Origin: Cyclobacteriaceae bacterium
GTDB taxonomy: Bacteria > Bacteroidota > Bacteroidia > Cytophagales > Cyclobacteriaceae
Reading direction: 5' to 3'
Assembly (NCBI GenBank): GCA_016787725.1
Contig: JAEUTZ010000016.1
Span: 62,001 to 126,000 of the forward strand
Length of the DNA stretch: 64,000 bases
A program made the translations under genes and the position numbers. This document shows positions 1 through 9,791 of this stretch, one piece after another; position 1 is the stretch's first letter; each line of letters begins with the position of its first letter. The notes under the pieces are model-generated. The model had not been told where the DNA came from and ran no database searches. It worked only from the letters and a program-made list of their open reading frames with translations.

Positions 1-1011
1 AAGATGGGCGAATTGGGATTTATGGGAATGATGGTGGACCCTGTCTACAACGGGGGTGGCATGGATACAGTTTCGTATGCCTTGGCGATGGAGGAGATCT
101 CCAAGGTGGATGCTTCTGCTGCTGTGTGCATGTCGGTAAACAATTCGTTGGTGTGCTGGGGCCTGGAAAAATTTGGAACAGCAGAACAAAAGGAAAAGTA
201 TTTGAAGCGACTGGCTGCCGGAGAGGTTATCGGTGCTTTTTGTTTATCGGAACCCGAAGCCGGTTCGGATGCAACCAGCCAGCGGACAACGGCTGAAGAT
301 AAAGGAGAGTACTACCTGTTAAACGGCACAAAAAACTGGATCACCAATGGGAAAAGTGCCAGTGTTTATCTGGTGATCGCCCAGACCGATGCCACCAAGC
401 GTCACAAAGGAATCAATGCGTTGATCGTAGAACGAGGCATGGAAGGATTTATAGTGGGGAAGAAGGAAGATAAAATGGGGATCCGCGGATCGGATACACA
501 TTCTCTCATGTTTACCGATGTAAAAGTGCCAAAGAAAAATCGTATTGGCGATGATGGTTTTGGTTTCAGTTTTGCGATGACAACCTTAAACGGTGGCCGT
601 ATTGGTATTGCTTCTCAGGCATTAGGGATTGCTGCCGGAGCCTACGAGTTGGCGCTTAACTACTCAAAGGAAAGAAAGGCGTTTGGTAAACACCTGGCCG
701 AGCATCAAGCCATTCAGTTTAAGTTGGCGGACATGGCTACCAAAATTGATGCAGCTCGCCTGTTGGTTTGGCAAGCCGCTTATTTAAAAGATCAAGGGAA
801 GGATTTTGTGAAAGCTGCGGCCATGGCAAAACTTTACGCCTCGCAAATTGCACAGGAAGTAACCACCGAAGCTGTCCAGATTCATGGCGGCTATGGGTAT
901 GTGAAAGAATTTCACGTAGAGCGGCTGATGCGCGATGCGAAAATCACCCAAATTTATGAGGGCACGACAGAGATTCAGAAGATGGTAATCTCCCGCGAAC
1001 TGCTACGTTAG
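1..1011 (+). CDS. Acyl-CoA dehydrogenase, 5' end outside the window
   Basis: Flavoenzyme that introduces the alpha-beta double bond of acyl-CoA in fatty-acid or amino-acid degradation. The reading frame is open from the first base, and 336 residues are present against about 380 for the family, so roughly 45 N-terminal residues lie upstream. The ATG at base 4 is internal. Visible family marks are the FAD/substrate segment CLSEPEAGSDA, the middle-domain WITNG motif, the FGKHLAEHQAIQ helix, and the C-terminal IYEGTTEIQ motif. The Glu of that motif (fragment residue 320) matches the catalytic base of short/medium-chain enzymes. The sequence ends ISRELLR, a normal terminus. Seven bases separate its stop from the convergent downstream gene, and I see no terminator between them. 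The chain-length preference cannot be read from the sequence. Confidence 0.95.
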   Translation, partial: KMGELGFMGMMVDPVYNGGGMDTVSYALAMEEISKVDASAAVCMSVNNSLVCWGLEKFGTAEQKEKYLKRLAAGEVIGAFCLSEPEAGSDATSQRTTAEDKGEYYLLNGTKNWITNGKSASVYLVIAQTDATKRHKGINALIVERGMEGFIVGKKEDKMGIRGSDTHSLMFTDVKVPKKNRIGDDGFGFSFAMTTLNGGRIGIASQALGIAAGAYELALNYSKERKAFGKHLAEHQAIQFKLADMATKIDAARLLVWQAAYLKDQGKDFVKAAAMAKLYASQIAQEVTTEAVQIHGGYGYVKEFHVERLMRDAKITQIYEGTTEIQKMVISRELLR

Positions 1012-1018
1012 GGTTGGT

Positions 1019-4000
1019 TTACTGATCTGCCTTCACGAATTTTTGAGTGATGGTGCCGCCATCGGCTAATACCAAACGGAGGAGATACATTCCCTGAGCC
1101 CATGCATCAACCGGATACTCGCGTTGGAGACCTTCTTCCAGCAGCTGAATGGATTCCTTCACAAGGATTCTTCCCTGGGTATTGATAATTTGAAGTTGGG
1201 CATTTCCTCCGGCTTCGCCTTGAATACTCACCTTCAACGATCCGTTGCGGATCGGATTCGGATAGGCAATGAGTGAAACTCCAGGAGTTGGCTCAATCCC
1301 GGTAACGGGTCCTTGAATGCTCAAATTATCAATGGCCCAACCCCATCCATTCTTCTCTCCATCGGCAGTAAGCCGGAAGCGAATAATCACGTTATCACCG
1401 GCTGCAAATTTTCCTGACCCGGTAAGGTTTACCAGGCGCGACCGGTATTGACTTGGATTGCCACTTCCTCCGGCATCAAAGGCATTTTTCCACGGCAAGG
1501 CTGCGAGGGCCGAGTAGGGATCCAAAAAAGTCTGCCATGTCACCCCATTATCTTTTGATCCTTCCACTACCACCAAATCTTTGACAGAGGCTCCGGTATA
1601 TTCAACAATCGCGATCTCGTCAAAAATCATATACGGATTGCTCGCGCTAATGGTGATGGGCTTGGTCAAGGTATAGGTGTAATTGGAAGTGTTGCTGGTA
1701 AGACCAAACCCATTCGGATACGGGTGCGTACTTTGAATGGCTGCATTGGTAAAGCCCGAAGGTTGTGTAATGGAGAAAAAGTTTCCAACAAAGTCGCCCG
1801 TGCCTGAGTTGAAGTCAGTGCTATATTGTGCCATCGGTGCACCGAAGTTCACGACCGGCACCTGGAAGAATGTTGCGGCAGGCAGGGTTGTTTCATTGCC
1901 GGATTTGTCCTTTGCACGAATCCTGTATTCAATCTTATCGGTGGTTACTAACCCACCGAAAGAAATCTCCAGGGTGTATTGTTCAGTGCCATCCATAACG
2001 GGTAAATCTTCAGTGATTATTGTTCCGTTGTTGACTTTATAGTCTACCTCCAGTGCATCAATACCAGCAGCGTCAGTTACTTTCATAGGCAAGGATAACG
2101 TAGGGGACACAAGCACAAGGTAGTCGCTGTGATTATGTAAAATCACCGGGGGGATATCATCAATTTGAATCTTCAGATTATCAATGGCCCAACCCCATCC
2201 CACAACTAATTGATCGGTTAATAAACGGAAACGAATTACAATTTCATCGTTGGCTACGAAGTTTCCGTTCGACAGCATATCAATAGTACGGGTGCGGAAC
2301 AGAGTGGGATCCCCGGCTGCATTCGAGTTGGGTGGATTGCCACCGTCTGTGCTGCTATTAAATTTCGAAAGCCAGACCGCCTGGGCACGGGAGTCATATC
2401 CATCGACTAACGGTTTCCAGGTGCTTCCACCGTCTTTTGATCCTTCTACAATGACATAGTCCCAAAAATCATCGTCTCCGAATACAGAACCCTCTTCTCC
2501 TGGCTCCACCAATACAATTTCATCAAACTTTAGAAGCGCTTCCGTTGATTTCAATTTGATCGGGATGCGTAACTGGTAAATGAAATTGCTTGTAAAACCA
2601 GAACCTGTTCCCGCAGGATAGGGGTGTGTGGTATGAATAGCACCGTTTGAAAATCCGGCCGGAGTTATGATGCTGAATTGTGTATCCCCAAAAAAATCCG
2701 CAGAAGCAGAATTGAAATCATTGGAGTACGAATCTTGAGTAGCTGCGAGACTCACTACATTTATATCGATAAAGCCTGTCGGAGAAGGTTTTGCGGCCGT
2801 ATTTTGAGCAACGGAGCTGTCCTTCGCCCGAATTCGATAGCTGATCTTATCGCCATCTTGCAAAACAGGTAATGCAATTGCAACGAAGTAGGTCGAGTCG
2901 GTGTCCGTCACCAGCGTCATAGGAACTGCGGGTTGATCCACGTCATTAATTCTATAATCAACAAGGGCTTCTAAGATTCCGATGTTATCAGAGATAATGG
3001 CCTCCACCTCCAATTCGGTTGCATCGGACTGTAGAAAGGGGGGTGGTGTGTGGTTGATAAACGGAGCCTGTGAATCGGGTCCGGCTTCAAAGAAGTAATA
3101 AAAGTTAAATGGCGGTTCACCATCTTCGGCAAGGATACCGGGTTTGCTGATGATTCGGTTCAAGTTGTCCTTAACTGTAATATAGTATCCGTATTCAACG
3201 GCCGAACCTGTATTGGGAATGTTGACAGAAAATTCATTGGGATTCCCTGTGGGTGTCATGGCAAGGGTAGTGAATGTTGCGCCATCGGTCGTGTAATTCA
3301 GCTTCACTTCCCCGCTATTGTAACCATAAGCAGCACCCGTTTGGTCTTTTGTATCTGCCAGAATGGTGGCTTTTACCTCATAGGGTGTAGTAACATTTTC
3401 TGTATTTGGAAGCCGAGTATGAACAATTCGTGTATGAACCCAGCCCTGGTCCGCTAAAATTTTCATCGTAACCGGCCCTGGATTTTGAACAACCTCAGCC
3501 GTGCCGATTTGCGGAGTCATTAATGCATTGACGGAACCGTTATAGGTATTCTCATCCAAATGGGCAATGCTGGAGCCCGCCTGAAATGGATTAGGCGCGT
3601 AAACCAATGCCCGGTTATCGGTAGTAGAGCCTTTTGTTAGCTGAGGACTCTTAAACCAAATGCCCCCGCTGGTAAGTTGCGTTTTCAAGGCTGCGGAAGG
3701 CGGTGGAAAATTGGCTACTAAATTTTGCTCACCTGTATTTTCCAGAAAATGATCATAGATCACATGAAGGCCGGAGAATATACTGGAGATATTTCCATTG
3801 TCTCCTTCTACCGTATATCCTCTGGTTATTCCTAACCCGTGGCCAATTTCGTGAAGAACAACCGTTATAAAATCAGTCTTTCCGGCTTGGGGAGTTCCAT
3901 TCAGGTCAAAAGACCAACTGGGATAGGCACTATTAAATTGGGCGAACACATCGGGATCTTCTGGATCATTGAATTCCTGATTGGCCATTTTTTCGGCCAG

Positions 4001-4432
4001 GGCTACGGGATACCAGGTAAGGATGCGCTGTGCGCCATCAAAATCGCGGATGTAGGTACCCGGGCTCGCACCACCTAATACACCCGCTGATCCGATCGCT
4101 TGCCAAACCGCTGTAACGCGAATCGGCACGGAGCTTTCAATGAGCGAAGACCAGATATCCACTGCTTTCTGGAAAGCGGCCTGTGCTTCGGGTGTAAAAC
4201 CAATGTATGTTACCTCAAAGGTGGTGGTACTTGTCTTGGCTATTTTGCTGTCCTTCCAGTCGATGTATGCCTGTGGGGGGTCAACAACCAGGTGTTGATC
4301 GTGAGGTAAACTGTAACAAACAATGTCCCGCTTCCCCTTAATTTGCTGTTGCGGTGGGAGTTGTTTATTCAATTGTCCCTCCACGCTCAAGGAAATCATC
4401 CCGCAAACAACGGCAGCCAACACCTTTTTCAT
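1019..4432 (-). CDS. Secreted metalloprotease-like protein with T9SS sorting domain
   Basis: Exported 1137-residue multidomain protein. It has a signal peptide (residues 1-20, ending SVEGQ) and a region of about 70-340 that contains HEIGHGLGITR (H194, E195, H198), a zinc-metalloprotease motif. The expected third His of a metzincin (HExxHxxGxxH) is not present at the usual place, so peptidase activity is plausible but unproven. Two Ig/fibronectin-like segments alternate with two related modules, about residues 570-755 and 870-1037. Each module starts with a DFNS motif and ends in WGWAIDNL. The C-terminal ~95 residues (AYPNPIRNG and QGMYLLRL) form a type A T9SS sorting domain, so the protein is predicted to cross the outer membrane and be anchored or released. 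It stands alone, converging on the acyl-CoA dehydrogenase gene. Confidence 0.88.
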   Translation of the reverse strand: MKKVLAAVVCGMISLSVEGQLNKQLPPQQQIKGKRDIVCYSLPHDQHLVVDPPQAYIDWKDSKIAKTSTTTFEVTYIGFTPEAQAAFQKAVDIWSSLIESSVPIRVTAVWQAIGSAGVLGGASPGTYIRDFDGAQRILTWYPVALAEKMANQEFNDPEDPDVFAQFNSAYPSWSFDLNGTPQAGKTDFITVVLHEIGHGLGITRGYTVEGDNGNISSIFSGLHVIYDHFLENTGEQNLVANFPPPSAALKTQLTSGGIWFKSPQLTKGSTTDNRALVYAPNPFQAGSSIAHLDENTYNGSVNALMTPQIGTAEVVQNPGPVTMKILADQGWVHTRIVHTRLPNTENVTTPYEVKATILADTKDQTGAAYGYNSGEVKLNYTTDGATFTTLAMTPTGNPNEFSVNIPNTGSAVEYGYYITVKDNLNRIISKPGILAEDGEPPFNFYYFFEAGPDSQAPFINHTPPPFLQSDATELEVEAIISDNIGILEALVDYRINDVDQPAVPMTLVTDTDSTYFVAIALPVLQDGDKISYRIRAKDSSVAQNTAAKPSPTGFIDINVVSLAATQDSYSNDFNSASADFFGDTQFSIITPAGFSNGAIHTTHPYPAGTGSGFTSNFIYQLRIPIKLKSTEALLKFDEIVLVEPGEEGSVFGDDDFWDYVIVEGSKDGGSTWKPLVDGYDSRAQAVWLSKFNSSTDGGNPPNSNAAGDPTLFRTRTIDMLSNGNFVANDEIVIRFRLLTDQLVVGWGWAIDNLKIQIDDIPPVILHNHSDYLVLVSPTLSLPMKVTDAAGIDALEVDYKVNNGTIITEDLPVMDGTEQYTLEISFGGLVTTDKIEYRIRAKDKSGNETTLPAATFFQVPVVNFGAPMAQYSTDFNSGTGDFVGNFFSITQPSGFTNAAIQSTHPYPNGFGLTSNTSNYTYTLTKPITISASNPYMIFDEIAIVEYTGASVKDLVVVEGSKDNGVTWQTFLDPYSALAALPWKNAFDAGGSGNPSQYRSRLVNLTGSGKFAAGDNVIIRFRLTADGEKNGWGWAIDNLSIQGPVTGIEPTPGVSLIAYPNPIRNGSLKVSIQGEAGGNAQLQIINTQGRILVKESIQLLEEGLQREYPVDAWAQGMYLLRLVLADGGTITQKFVKADQ

Positions 4433-4522
4433 AATTCAAAAAAGTTAGATCTTAAAAATAAGAAGAATTGACTTGTATTCCGAGTCCGCAGGAAGGGTAA
4501 TCAAAAAAGCAGAATCAAACGC

Positions 4523-5854
4523 TCAAATTAAATTCCGGGCCTTCAATTCCAGGTATTTATTGATTGTGTTGACGGTCAGTTTTTCGGGGCTGGTTAAAAT
4601 GGATTGAATGCCGTGTTTGTGCAATTCTTTTACAATCAGTTTTTTTTCATAACTGAATCGTTCGGCAATGGCTTTGTGATAAACTTCTTTCAACGTGGTG
4701 GCCGTTTGATCGGTAAGCTGACGTAACTCTGTGTTTTCAAAAAAAATGACCACCAACAAATGGGCTTTGCCCAGGCTGATCAGATACGGTAATTGGCGGT
4801 GCAGCCCGTGAATACTTTCGAAATTGGTGAATAATAAAAGCAAGCTTCTTTGCGAAATGGTTCTGCGAATGGTTGAATACACTACTGAAAAATCGGTTTC
4901 GAGGTAGGCGGTTTTTTGATTGTACAGCACTTCCTGAATGGTTGCCATTTGGTTATTGAGCCGGGCGGCAGGCAACAAGCTTCCAATCTTATCCTGAAAG
5001 GTGATTACTCCCGCTTTATCGGATTTTTTAATGGCAATGTTTGAAATCACCAGGGTGGCATTGATCGCGTAATCCAATAGGCTCATTCCCTCAAACGGCA
5101 TTTGCATCACCCGGCCTTTGTCAATGAGGGAGTACACCTGTTGGCTGCGTTCGTCCTGATATTGGTTTACCATCAGCCGCGACTTGCGGGCCGTGGCTTT
5201 CCAGTTTACGGTGCGATAATCATCCCCGCTTACGTATTCCTTGATCAGTTCAAACTCCTGGTTGTGCCCGATACGTCTGATTTTCTTTATGCCGGTTGCC
5301 GTAAGCCGGTGGCTGATCGCCAGTAATTCGTACTTGCGCATTTGAATGTAGGAGGGGTATACCGGAACTACTTTGTCCGAAGAGAACCGAAACCTGCGGG
5401 CTACCAGGCCAAGGCGGGTGCTAACCAAAACGTTTACGGATCCAAATGCATACTCGCCACGTTTCACCGGCCGCAAATGGTACTTAATAGTGTGTTGGGT
5501 GCCGGGTTCCATAAACAAATTGAATTCAAGATCTCTGCGCTGAAACTGATGCGGGATTTCATCAAATACACGAAGCCAAATGGGTACCGTGTAGAAACTT
5601 TCCAGATAAATGGAAATTTCATTTTCATCCCCATTGGAAAGTTTATCGGCCAGCATTCGCTCGCCTCGTAATCCGCGTCTTACCCGAAACAGGAGTAACA
5701 GGTCCGTGAGAAGGACTGCGAAGAGCAACACGAATAACATTTTTGAAATGTTATAACCTGCTCCGAGTACAAAGGTGAATATAAACACACAGACCACCCC
5801 ACCGATTGCAAGAAAGAGCCTGTTTCCTAAATATAAATCGCGAATGACTTTCAC
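4523..5854 (-). CDS. DUF58 domain protein
   Basis: Membrane-anchored 443-residue protein with two hydrophobic segments at about residues 14-34 and 36-53, followed by a cytoplasmic or periplasmic part carrying the DUF58 hallmark DYRTVNWKATARKSRLMV (about residues 210-230) and a von Willebrand A-like C-terminal half. Family knowledge: DUF58 proteins are almost always encoded beside MoxR ATPases and are thought to be their partners. The start abuts the stop of the upstream moxR-like gene with no spacer, so the two are very likely co-translated. It is the last gene of the minus-strand block that begins at the SpoIIM gene. Confidence 0.9.
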   Translation of the reverse strand: MKVIRDLYLGNRLFLAIGGVVCVFIFTFVLGAGYNISKMLFVLLFAVLLTDLLLLFRVRRGLRGERMLADKLSNGDENEISIYLESFYTVPIWLRVFDEIPHQFQRRDLEFNLFMEPGTQHTIKYHLRPVKRGEYAFGSVNVLVSTRLGLVARRFRFSSDKVVPVYPSYIQMRKYELLAISHRLTATGIKKIRRIGHNQEFELIKEYVSGDDYRTVNWKATARKSRLMVNQYQDERSQQVYSLIDKGRVMQMPFEGMSLLDYAINATLVISNIAIKKSDKAGVITFQDKIGSLLPAARLNNQMATIQEVLYNQKTAYLETDFSVVYSTIRRTISQRSLLLLFTNFESIHGLHRQLPYLISLGKAHLLVVIFFENTELRQLTDQTATTLKEVYHKAIAERFSYEKKLIVKELHKHGIQSILTSPEKLTVNTINKYLELKARNLI

Positions 5855-6832
5855 TTAGCGCGGTACTTCAATTTTATTGACAATCTGAGTTACCACTTCA
5901 TCTGCATCCACGCCTTCCATTTCTTTTTCTGGGCTCAGCATGATTCGGTGCCGTAAAACTGGTAGAGCGATGGTCTTGATATCCTCCGGGTTCACAAAGT
6001 CACGACCATGAATCATGGCAAAAGATTTTGATCCCATTAAGATGGCCAAGGAAGCCCGTGGGGATGCACCGAGGAAAACCATTGGGTTGTTGCGGGTCTC
6101 CTGGATAATTTGGGCTATGTAGGTTACCAGATTTTTTTCTATGTGCACATGGTGAGCAAATTGCCGGAAGCCCTGAATTTGATCAGCATTTAACAGCGGG
6201 TTTACTTCTGCAAGCGGTTGAAATCCTTTCCGGTCGTGGTGGCGTGAAAGAATTTCAATTTCCTCGGTTTGTGTTGGATAGTCCACCGCAATTTTAAAGA
6301 GGAAGCGATCGAGTTGTGCTTCGGGCAGGCGGTAGGTTCCTTCCTGCTCAATGGGATTTTGAGTAGCCAGCACCAGGTAAGGGCTTCGCATTTTATGAGT
6401 ATGGCCATCAATGGTCACCTGGCGTTCCTCCATCACTTCAAACAAAGCAGCCTGTGTTTTGGCTGGCGCGCGGTTGATTTCATCGATCAGCACAATGTTT
6501 GAAAAGATGGGTCCGGCTTTAAATTCAAACTCTGATGTCTTGAGATTGTACACCGATGTGCCTAACACATCCGAAGGCATTAAGTCAGGGGTGAATTGAA
6601 TGCGTGAAAAATCAACAGAGATGATGCGGGAAAGTAATTTGGCAGTCAGAGTCTTCGCCACACCGGGCACGCCTTCAATCAATACGTGTCCGTCTGAGAG
6701 AATGGCTGTGATCAAAAGATCAATCATGTTCTCCTGGCCCACAATGACCTTCCCGATTTCGGCTTTAATTTTTCTCACCTGTTCATTTAAGGCGGTTAAA
6801 TCTACCCGGTTGTGAAATATTGGCTCTTCCAT
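5855..6832 (-). CDS. MoxR family AAA+ ATPase
   Basis: 325-residue AAA+ ATPase of the MoxR group, a chaperone-like family implicated in maturation or metal loading of partner proteins, often with von Willebrand A domains. Walker A GVPGVAKT is at residues 54-61, Walker B IVLIDE at 113-118 followed by INRAPAKTQAALFEVMEER, and sensor 1 is VLATQNPIEQEGTY. The length is normal for the family. It is followed without a gap by the DUF58 gene and preceded by the DUF4350 gene with 9 bases between, which indicates one transcript. Confidence 0.96.
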   Translation of the reverse strand: MEEPIFHNRVDLTALNEQVRKIKAEIGKVIVGQENMIDLLITAILSDGHVLIEGVPGVAKTLTAKLLSRIISVDFSRIQFTPDLMPSDVLGTSVYNLKTSEFEFKAGPIFSNIVLIDEINRAPAKTQAALFEVMEERQVTIDGHTHKMRSPYLVLATQNPIEQEGTYRLPEAQLDRFLFKIAVDYPTQTEEIEILSRHHDRKGFQPLAEVNPLLNADQIQGFRQFAHHVHIEKNLVTYIAQIIQETRNNPMVFLGASPRASLAILMGSKSFAMIHGRDFVNPEDIKTIALPVLRHRIMLSPEKEMEGVDADEVVTQIVNKIEVPR

Positions 6833-6841
6833 AAGGTTTGG

Positions 6842-8023
6842 TTATTTCTTCTGATAAAACTTTTCAATGGTTTGATTTAAGGCCAGGAGTTCCTCAGCCG
6901 AGATTTTTTCTTTATTGGAAATGGAGTTGATTATTGAAAGCAAGGCTCTTACCGTGTTTTCGGGTACCCCTGACTTACGAGTGAGTATTAAAATAAACCC
7001 CTCATCACGATGTTGGGTATTAACCAGGTAGTTTGAACGGACATGCTCAAAGAAGAATTGGATTTTCTTGTCAGCAATATTTTTATGATCACTGCGCTGG
7101 TAATATAAATTACCTATGGTAGCAATAAACTCCAACGTGGTATTTTGTAAAGGTTTGATGATGGGAATAATTCGCTGCTTGCGCTTGGCTTCGAACAGCA
7201 TGAATAATAACAGTGAGATAAGCGTGAGGTAGTAAGCCCAACGCAACGGCTCATTGGTGAGAATAAAGCGCAGGGGAGTGGCTGCTTCCATCCGTCCAAG
7301 GTGATAGAACTCGGTCCAAATAGTTTTCTTTTTTGGCAGGTAGGATAGCAAGGCCGAAGCAAACTCATGATTCCTGGAATTGAGCAGATGAATGTTCGTA
7401 AACACCAACGGTGTACAATTCACAAGGATGGAGCCCTGTCCCTTTTTAATCCGAATGGCAATGGGTTGATGATAATCGTTTTTTGCCAGGGTGGTAGCTG
7501 CAATGGAATCAACATCGCTGATGTAATTATTGATGTTGGCTTGTTTGTAAGGGAAAAGTCGTGTTGAATCCATCACGCTACCCACAAAATGAAGAAAGAC
7601 CGAATCATTTTGTTCAAATTGATTCTCGCCTTCAAAGAATGTGTCACTGGTGTACAATCCCAATGTGTCGGCAAAAGGCCCGTAGAAATGATTGGCGGAG
7701 ATGAAAATATTTCCTCCAGTTTCCGCATAGGTTAATAACATATCGGTATCCTCCCGTCCTGGCGAAAAGCTGGTACTGAGGAGGAACAGATTTTCACCAC
7801 TTTTCAATGAGTCATTTAATTCATAGAGCGTTTGATAAGAATTCTTAATCGGGGCACCAAAAATCTCCGGCAAAAGCTGATTGAGTGCATAGGCCCCATA
7901 CGGGTTTTTATCATCATGTGAAAGGGTAATGCTCCAGTCATATTGTTTGCTTTTCATGAGCATCAGCAGGACCAGCAAGCCCAACAGAGTTCCAATGTAG
8001 GTGATGTATTTCCAGTCCTTCAT
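6842..8023 (-). CDS. DUF4350 domain protein
   Basis: 393-residue membrane protein. One membrane helix is at about residues 6-24, then a presumably extracytoplasmic domain (DUF4350, a fold related to glutamine-amidotransferase-like domains) with NPYGAYALNQLLPEIFG near its start. A second helix lies around residues 253-272 (AYYLTLISLLLFMLFEA), and a basic cytoplasmic tail follows. Its ATG overlaps the stop of the DUF4129 gene upstream by four bases (ATGA at 8020-8023), so translation is probably coupled. No catalytic function is known. Confidence 0.85.
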   Translation of the reverse strand: MKDWKYITYIGTLLGLLVLLMLMKSKQYDWSITLSHDDKNPYGAYALNQLLPEIFGAPIKNSYQTLYELNDSLKSGENLFLLSTSFSPGREDTDMLLTYAETGGNIFISANHFYGPFADTLGLYTSDTFFEGENQFEQNDSVFLHFVGSVMDSTRLFPYKQANINNYISDVDSIAATTLAKNDYHQPIAIRIKKGQGSILVNCTPLVFTNIHLLNSRNHEFASALLSYLPKKKTIWTEFYHLGRMEAATPLRFILTNEPLRWAYYLTLISLLLFMLFEAKRKQRIIPIIKPLQNTTLEFIATIGNLYYQRSDHKNIADKKIQFFFEHVRSNYLVNTQHRDEGFILILTRKSGVPENTVRALLSIINSISNKEKISAEELLALNQTIEKFYQKK

Positions 8024-8787
8024 AGTATTTTCTCTCGCCAGAAGGAGAATGTGTTTTTTATTTTTTGATACTGCTCTTCGGTTATCGCAAAGTTTCCATA
8101 CCAGGCATAGTCAAAATAATAGCTGAGTTCATTCAATCCGGTTTTGAGCTCCCCGGGTTGTAATTCGGCCACATAGTCGTGATTGGTTTTCCCCGGTGCA
8201 AAGTCGATCAGGTGGTGATCAGACAACAGCTTCAGGGAATGCAGAAACACAAGCCGGGTAGCCAGGCGGTACTCTTTTTTGTCGGTAGCCTCTTGTATCA
8301 GCGTGTCAAAATCCATTGCATGAATGTTTTCATGAAATACCTGATATGGCAGTTTACCGGTGTCTGCTCCTGAATAAAACACGCGGAAGGCATTTACTTT
8401 CAGGATCATCATGATCAGGATAATGATTGCGATCAATAAACCCGTATACATGAGAAACCGGCCCAGGTTGGTGGTCGTTGCCTTTTCAAACAAGGAGGAG
8501 AAAATCCAGTTGAGCCAGCGCAAAAAGCGATCCCATAAGGATTCGGCTACCGTTGGCGGTTGCGTATAATTAAGATCTTGATCCGCCTTTAAACTATCCA
8601 CCCGGGCTTTGGAAAAGTTTCGGTGTATTATCCGGAGTGTATCGGCAGGCCCGGCAAAATCGGGATCTTCCAGATCTTCGTTGTGCGCACGATCGGATGC
8701 AAGGGAGTCGAGCACAATCCGACCCTCCTTGGCATGACCAACTGAAGTTACCAAAAACAAAAAAAATACTAAGCAAAGGATGCGCAA
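8020..8787 (-). CDS. DUF4129 domain protein
   Basis: 255-residue protein with a signal peptide (residues 1-19, ending VGHAK), an acidic linker, a membrane helix at about residues 108-128, and a C-terminal DUF4129-type region containing RLATRLVFLHSLKLL and the ending YFDYAWYG..F...EY. DUF4129 occurs in transglutaminase-like and MoxR-associated membrane proteins; its role is not known. It overlaps the DUF4350 gene by four bases and follows the multipass gene by 11 bases. Confidence 0.82.
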   Translation of the reverse strand: MRILCLVFFLFLVTSVGHAKEGRIVLDSLASDRAHNEDLEDPDFAGPADTLRIIHRNFSKARVDSLKADQDLNYTQPPTVAESLWDRFLRWLNWIFSSLFEKATTTNLGRFLMYTGLLIAIIILIMMILKVNAFRVFYSGADTGKLPYQVFHENIHAMDFDTLIQEATDKKEYRLATRLVFLHSLKLLSDHHLIDFAPGKTNHDYVAELQPGELKTGLNELSYYFDYAWYGNFAITEEQYQKIKNTFSFWREKIL

Positions 8788-8798
8788 CTTGTCTCTGA

Positions 8799-9791
8799 TT
8801 AATAACGTTCTTCAGGCCGGGTATCTGGTTTGGATTCACCCAGGGTCTCAATTTGACTCATCAATCCGCGAGCTTCTTTTAATTCGACCAGGTTAAAGTA
8901 TTGGAATGCAATGCCGATGTTGGGCAATGAATATAAAAGCATTTGAGCCATGTAATAAAGGGTAAAGAAAACCATGGACCAGATCTTCATAGAATCTGAA
9001 AATTCCATAGGCGATCCGGTGGATACAGAGTGCATGGAGGAAGTAAAAAGAATGATGTAATAGGGAATCAGAAAAATGTAGGACGACACACCCATGATGA
9101 GTTGCAGTACGAAAATCAATCCAAAGGTACTCCACCACTTTCCGTTGTTCACCAACCGAAAGGAGCGAACAATGGCCTCCAAGAAATTCTTCTTTTCATA
9201 GGATTGGATGAAATACGTGAGAGAAGCACTAAAGATGAGATACACAATCCCGCCAACGAATAGCAATACACCAACGAATACAAGGAATCCGGAGATGGCC
9301 CCCAGCACTACAACCGGTATCAACAGAATAATATAGGCCAGAATGAGAACCAGAAAAAACAACAAGGTGGTACCCAGGTAGGTCCAAAAGGCATGGCGCA
9401 CCCGGTCCCACACTTCGGATACCTCTATCTGATTGGATTTCTTTTCATCGTACAGAATCAAATAGCAGTTAATGGTAGCTATGGTGACAATAAAGCTGAT
9501 GAAAAGAAATACAAACATCAGAATGAATTGTAACCAGAAGTTGACCGACAAGAAATAGTCGCCAAAAGCCTCCGGATTACCCGTTGCGGATTGTAACCCG
9601 GTTGATAGGGTCATCAACTCACCCATAAAGGCGCCAATCAGAAGGCTACCTACCAACACCGAAGGGCCGGCAATGAATAAGATTGATTTACCCAGTGATT
9701 TGAAGTTCTGGCGGATGAACTCGAATGTGGCGTTCATCTTTTGGCTGAAATCGCGGGCCCGTTGAAGTTCGATCGCTTTAAATTCTTCCAT
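8799..9791 (-). CDS. Multipass membrane protein of the SpoIIM/MoxR cluster
   Basis: 330-residue protein with about six hydrophobic segments (for example SILFIAGPSVLVGSLLIGAF near residue 40, and FLVLILAYIILLIPVVVLGA near residue 150) and no signal peptide. I do not recognise a specific domain. Proteins of this shape are common between SpoIIM and DUF4129 genes in Bacteroidota. The start lies 14 bases inside the SpoIIM gene, which argues for translational coupling and a shared complex. Confidence 0.75.
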   Translation of the reverse strand: MEEFKAIELQRARDFSQKMNATFEFIRQNFKSLGKSILFIAGPSVLVGSLLIGAFMGELMTLSTGLQSATGNPEAFGDYFLSVNFWLQFILMFVFLFISFIVTIATINCYLILYDEKKSNQIEVSEVWDRVRHAFWTYLGTTLLFFLVLILAYIILLIPVVVLGAISGFLVFVGVLLFVGGIVYLIFSASLTYFIQSYEKKNFLEAIVRSFRLVNNGKWWSTFGLIFVLQLIMGVSSYIFLIPYYIILFTSSMHSVSTGSPMEFSDSMKIWSMVFFTLYYMAQMLLYSLPNIGIAFQYFNLVELKEARGLMSQIETLGESKPDTRPEERY

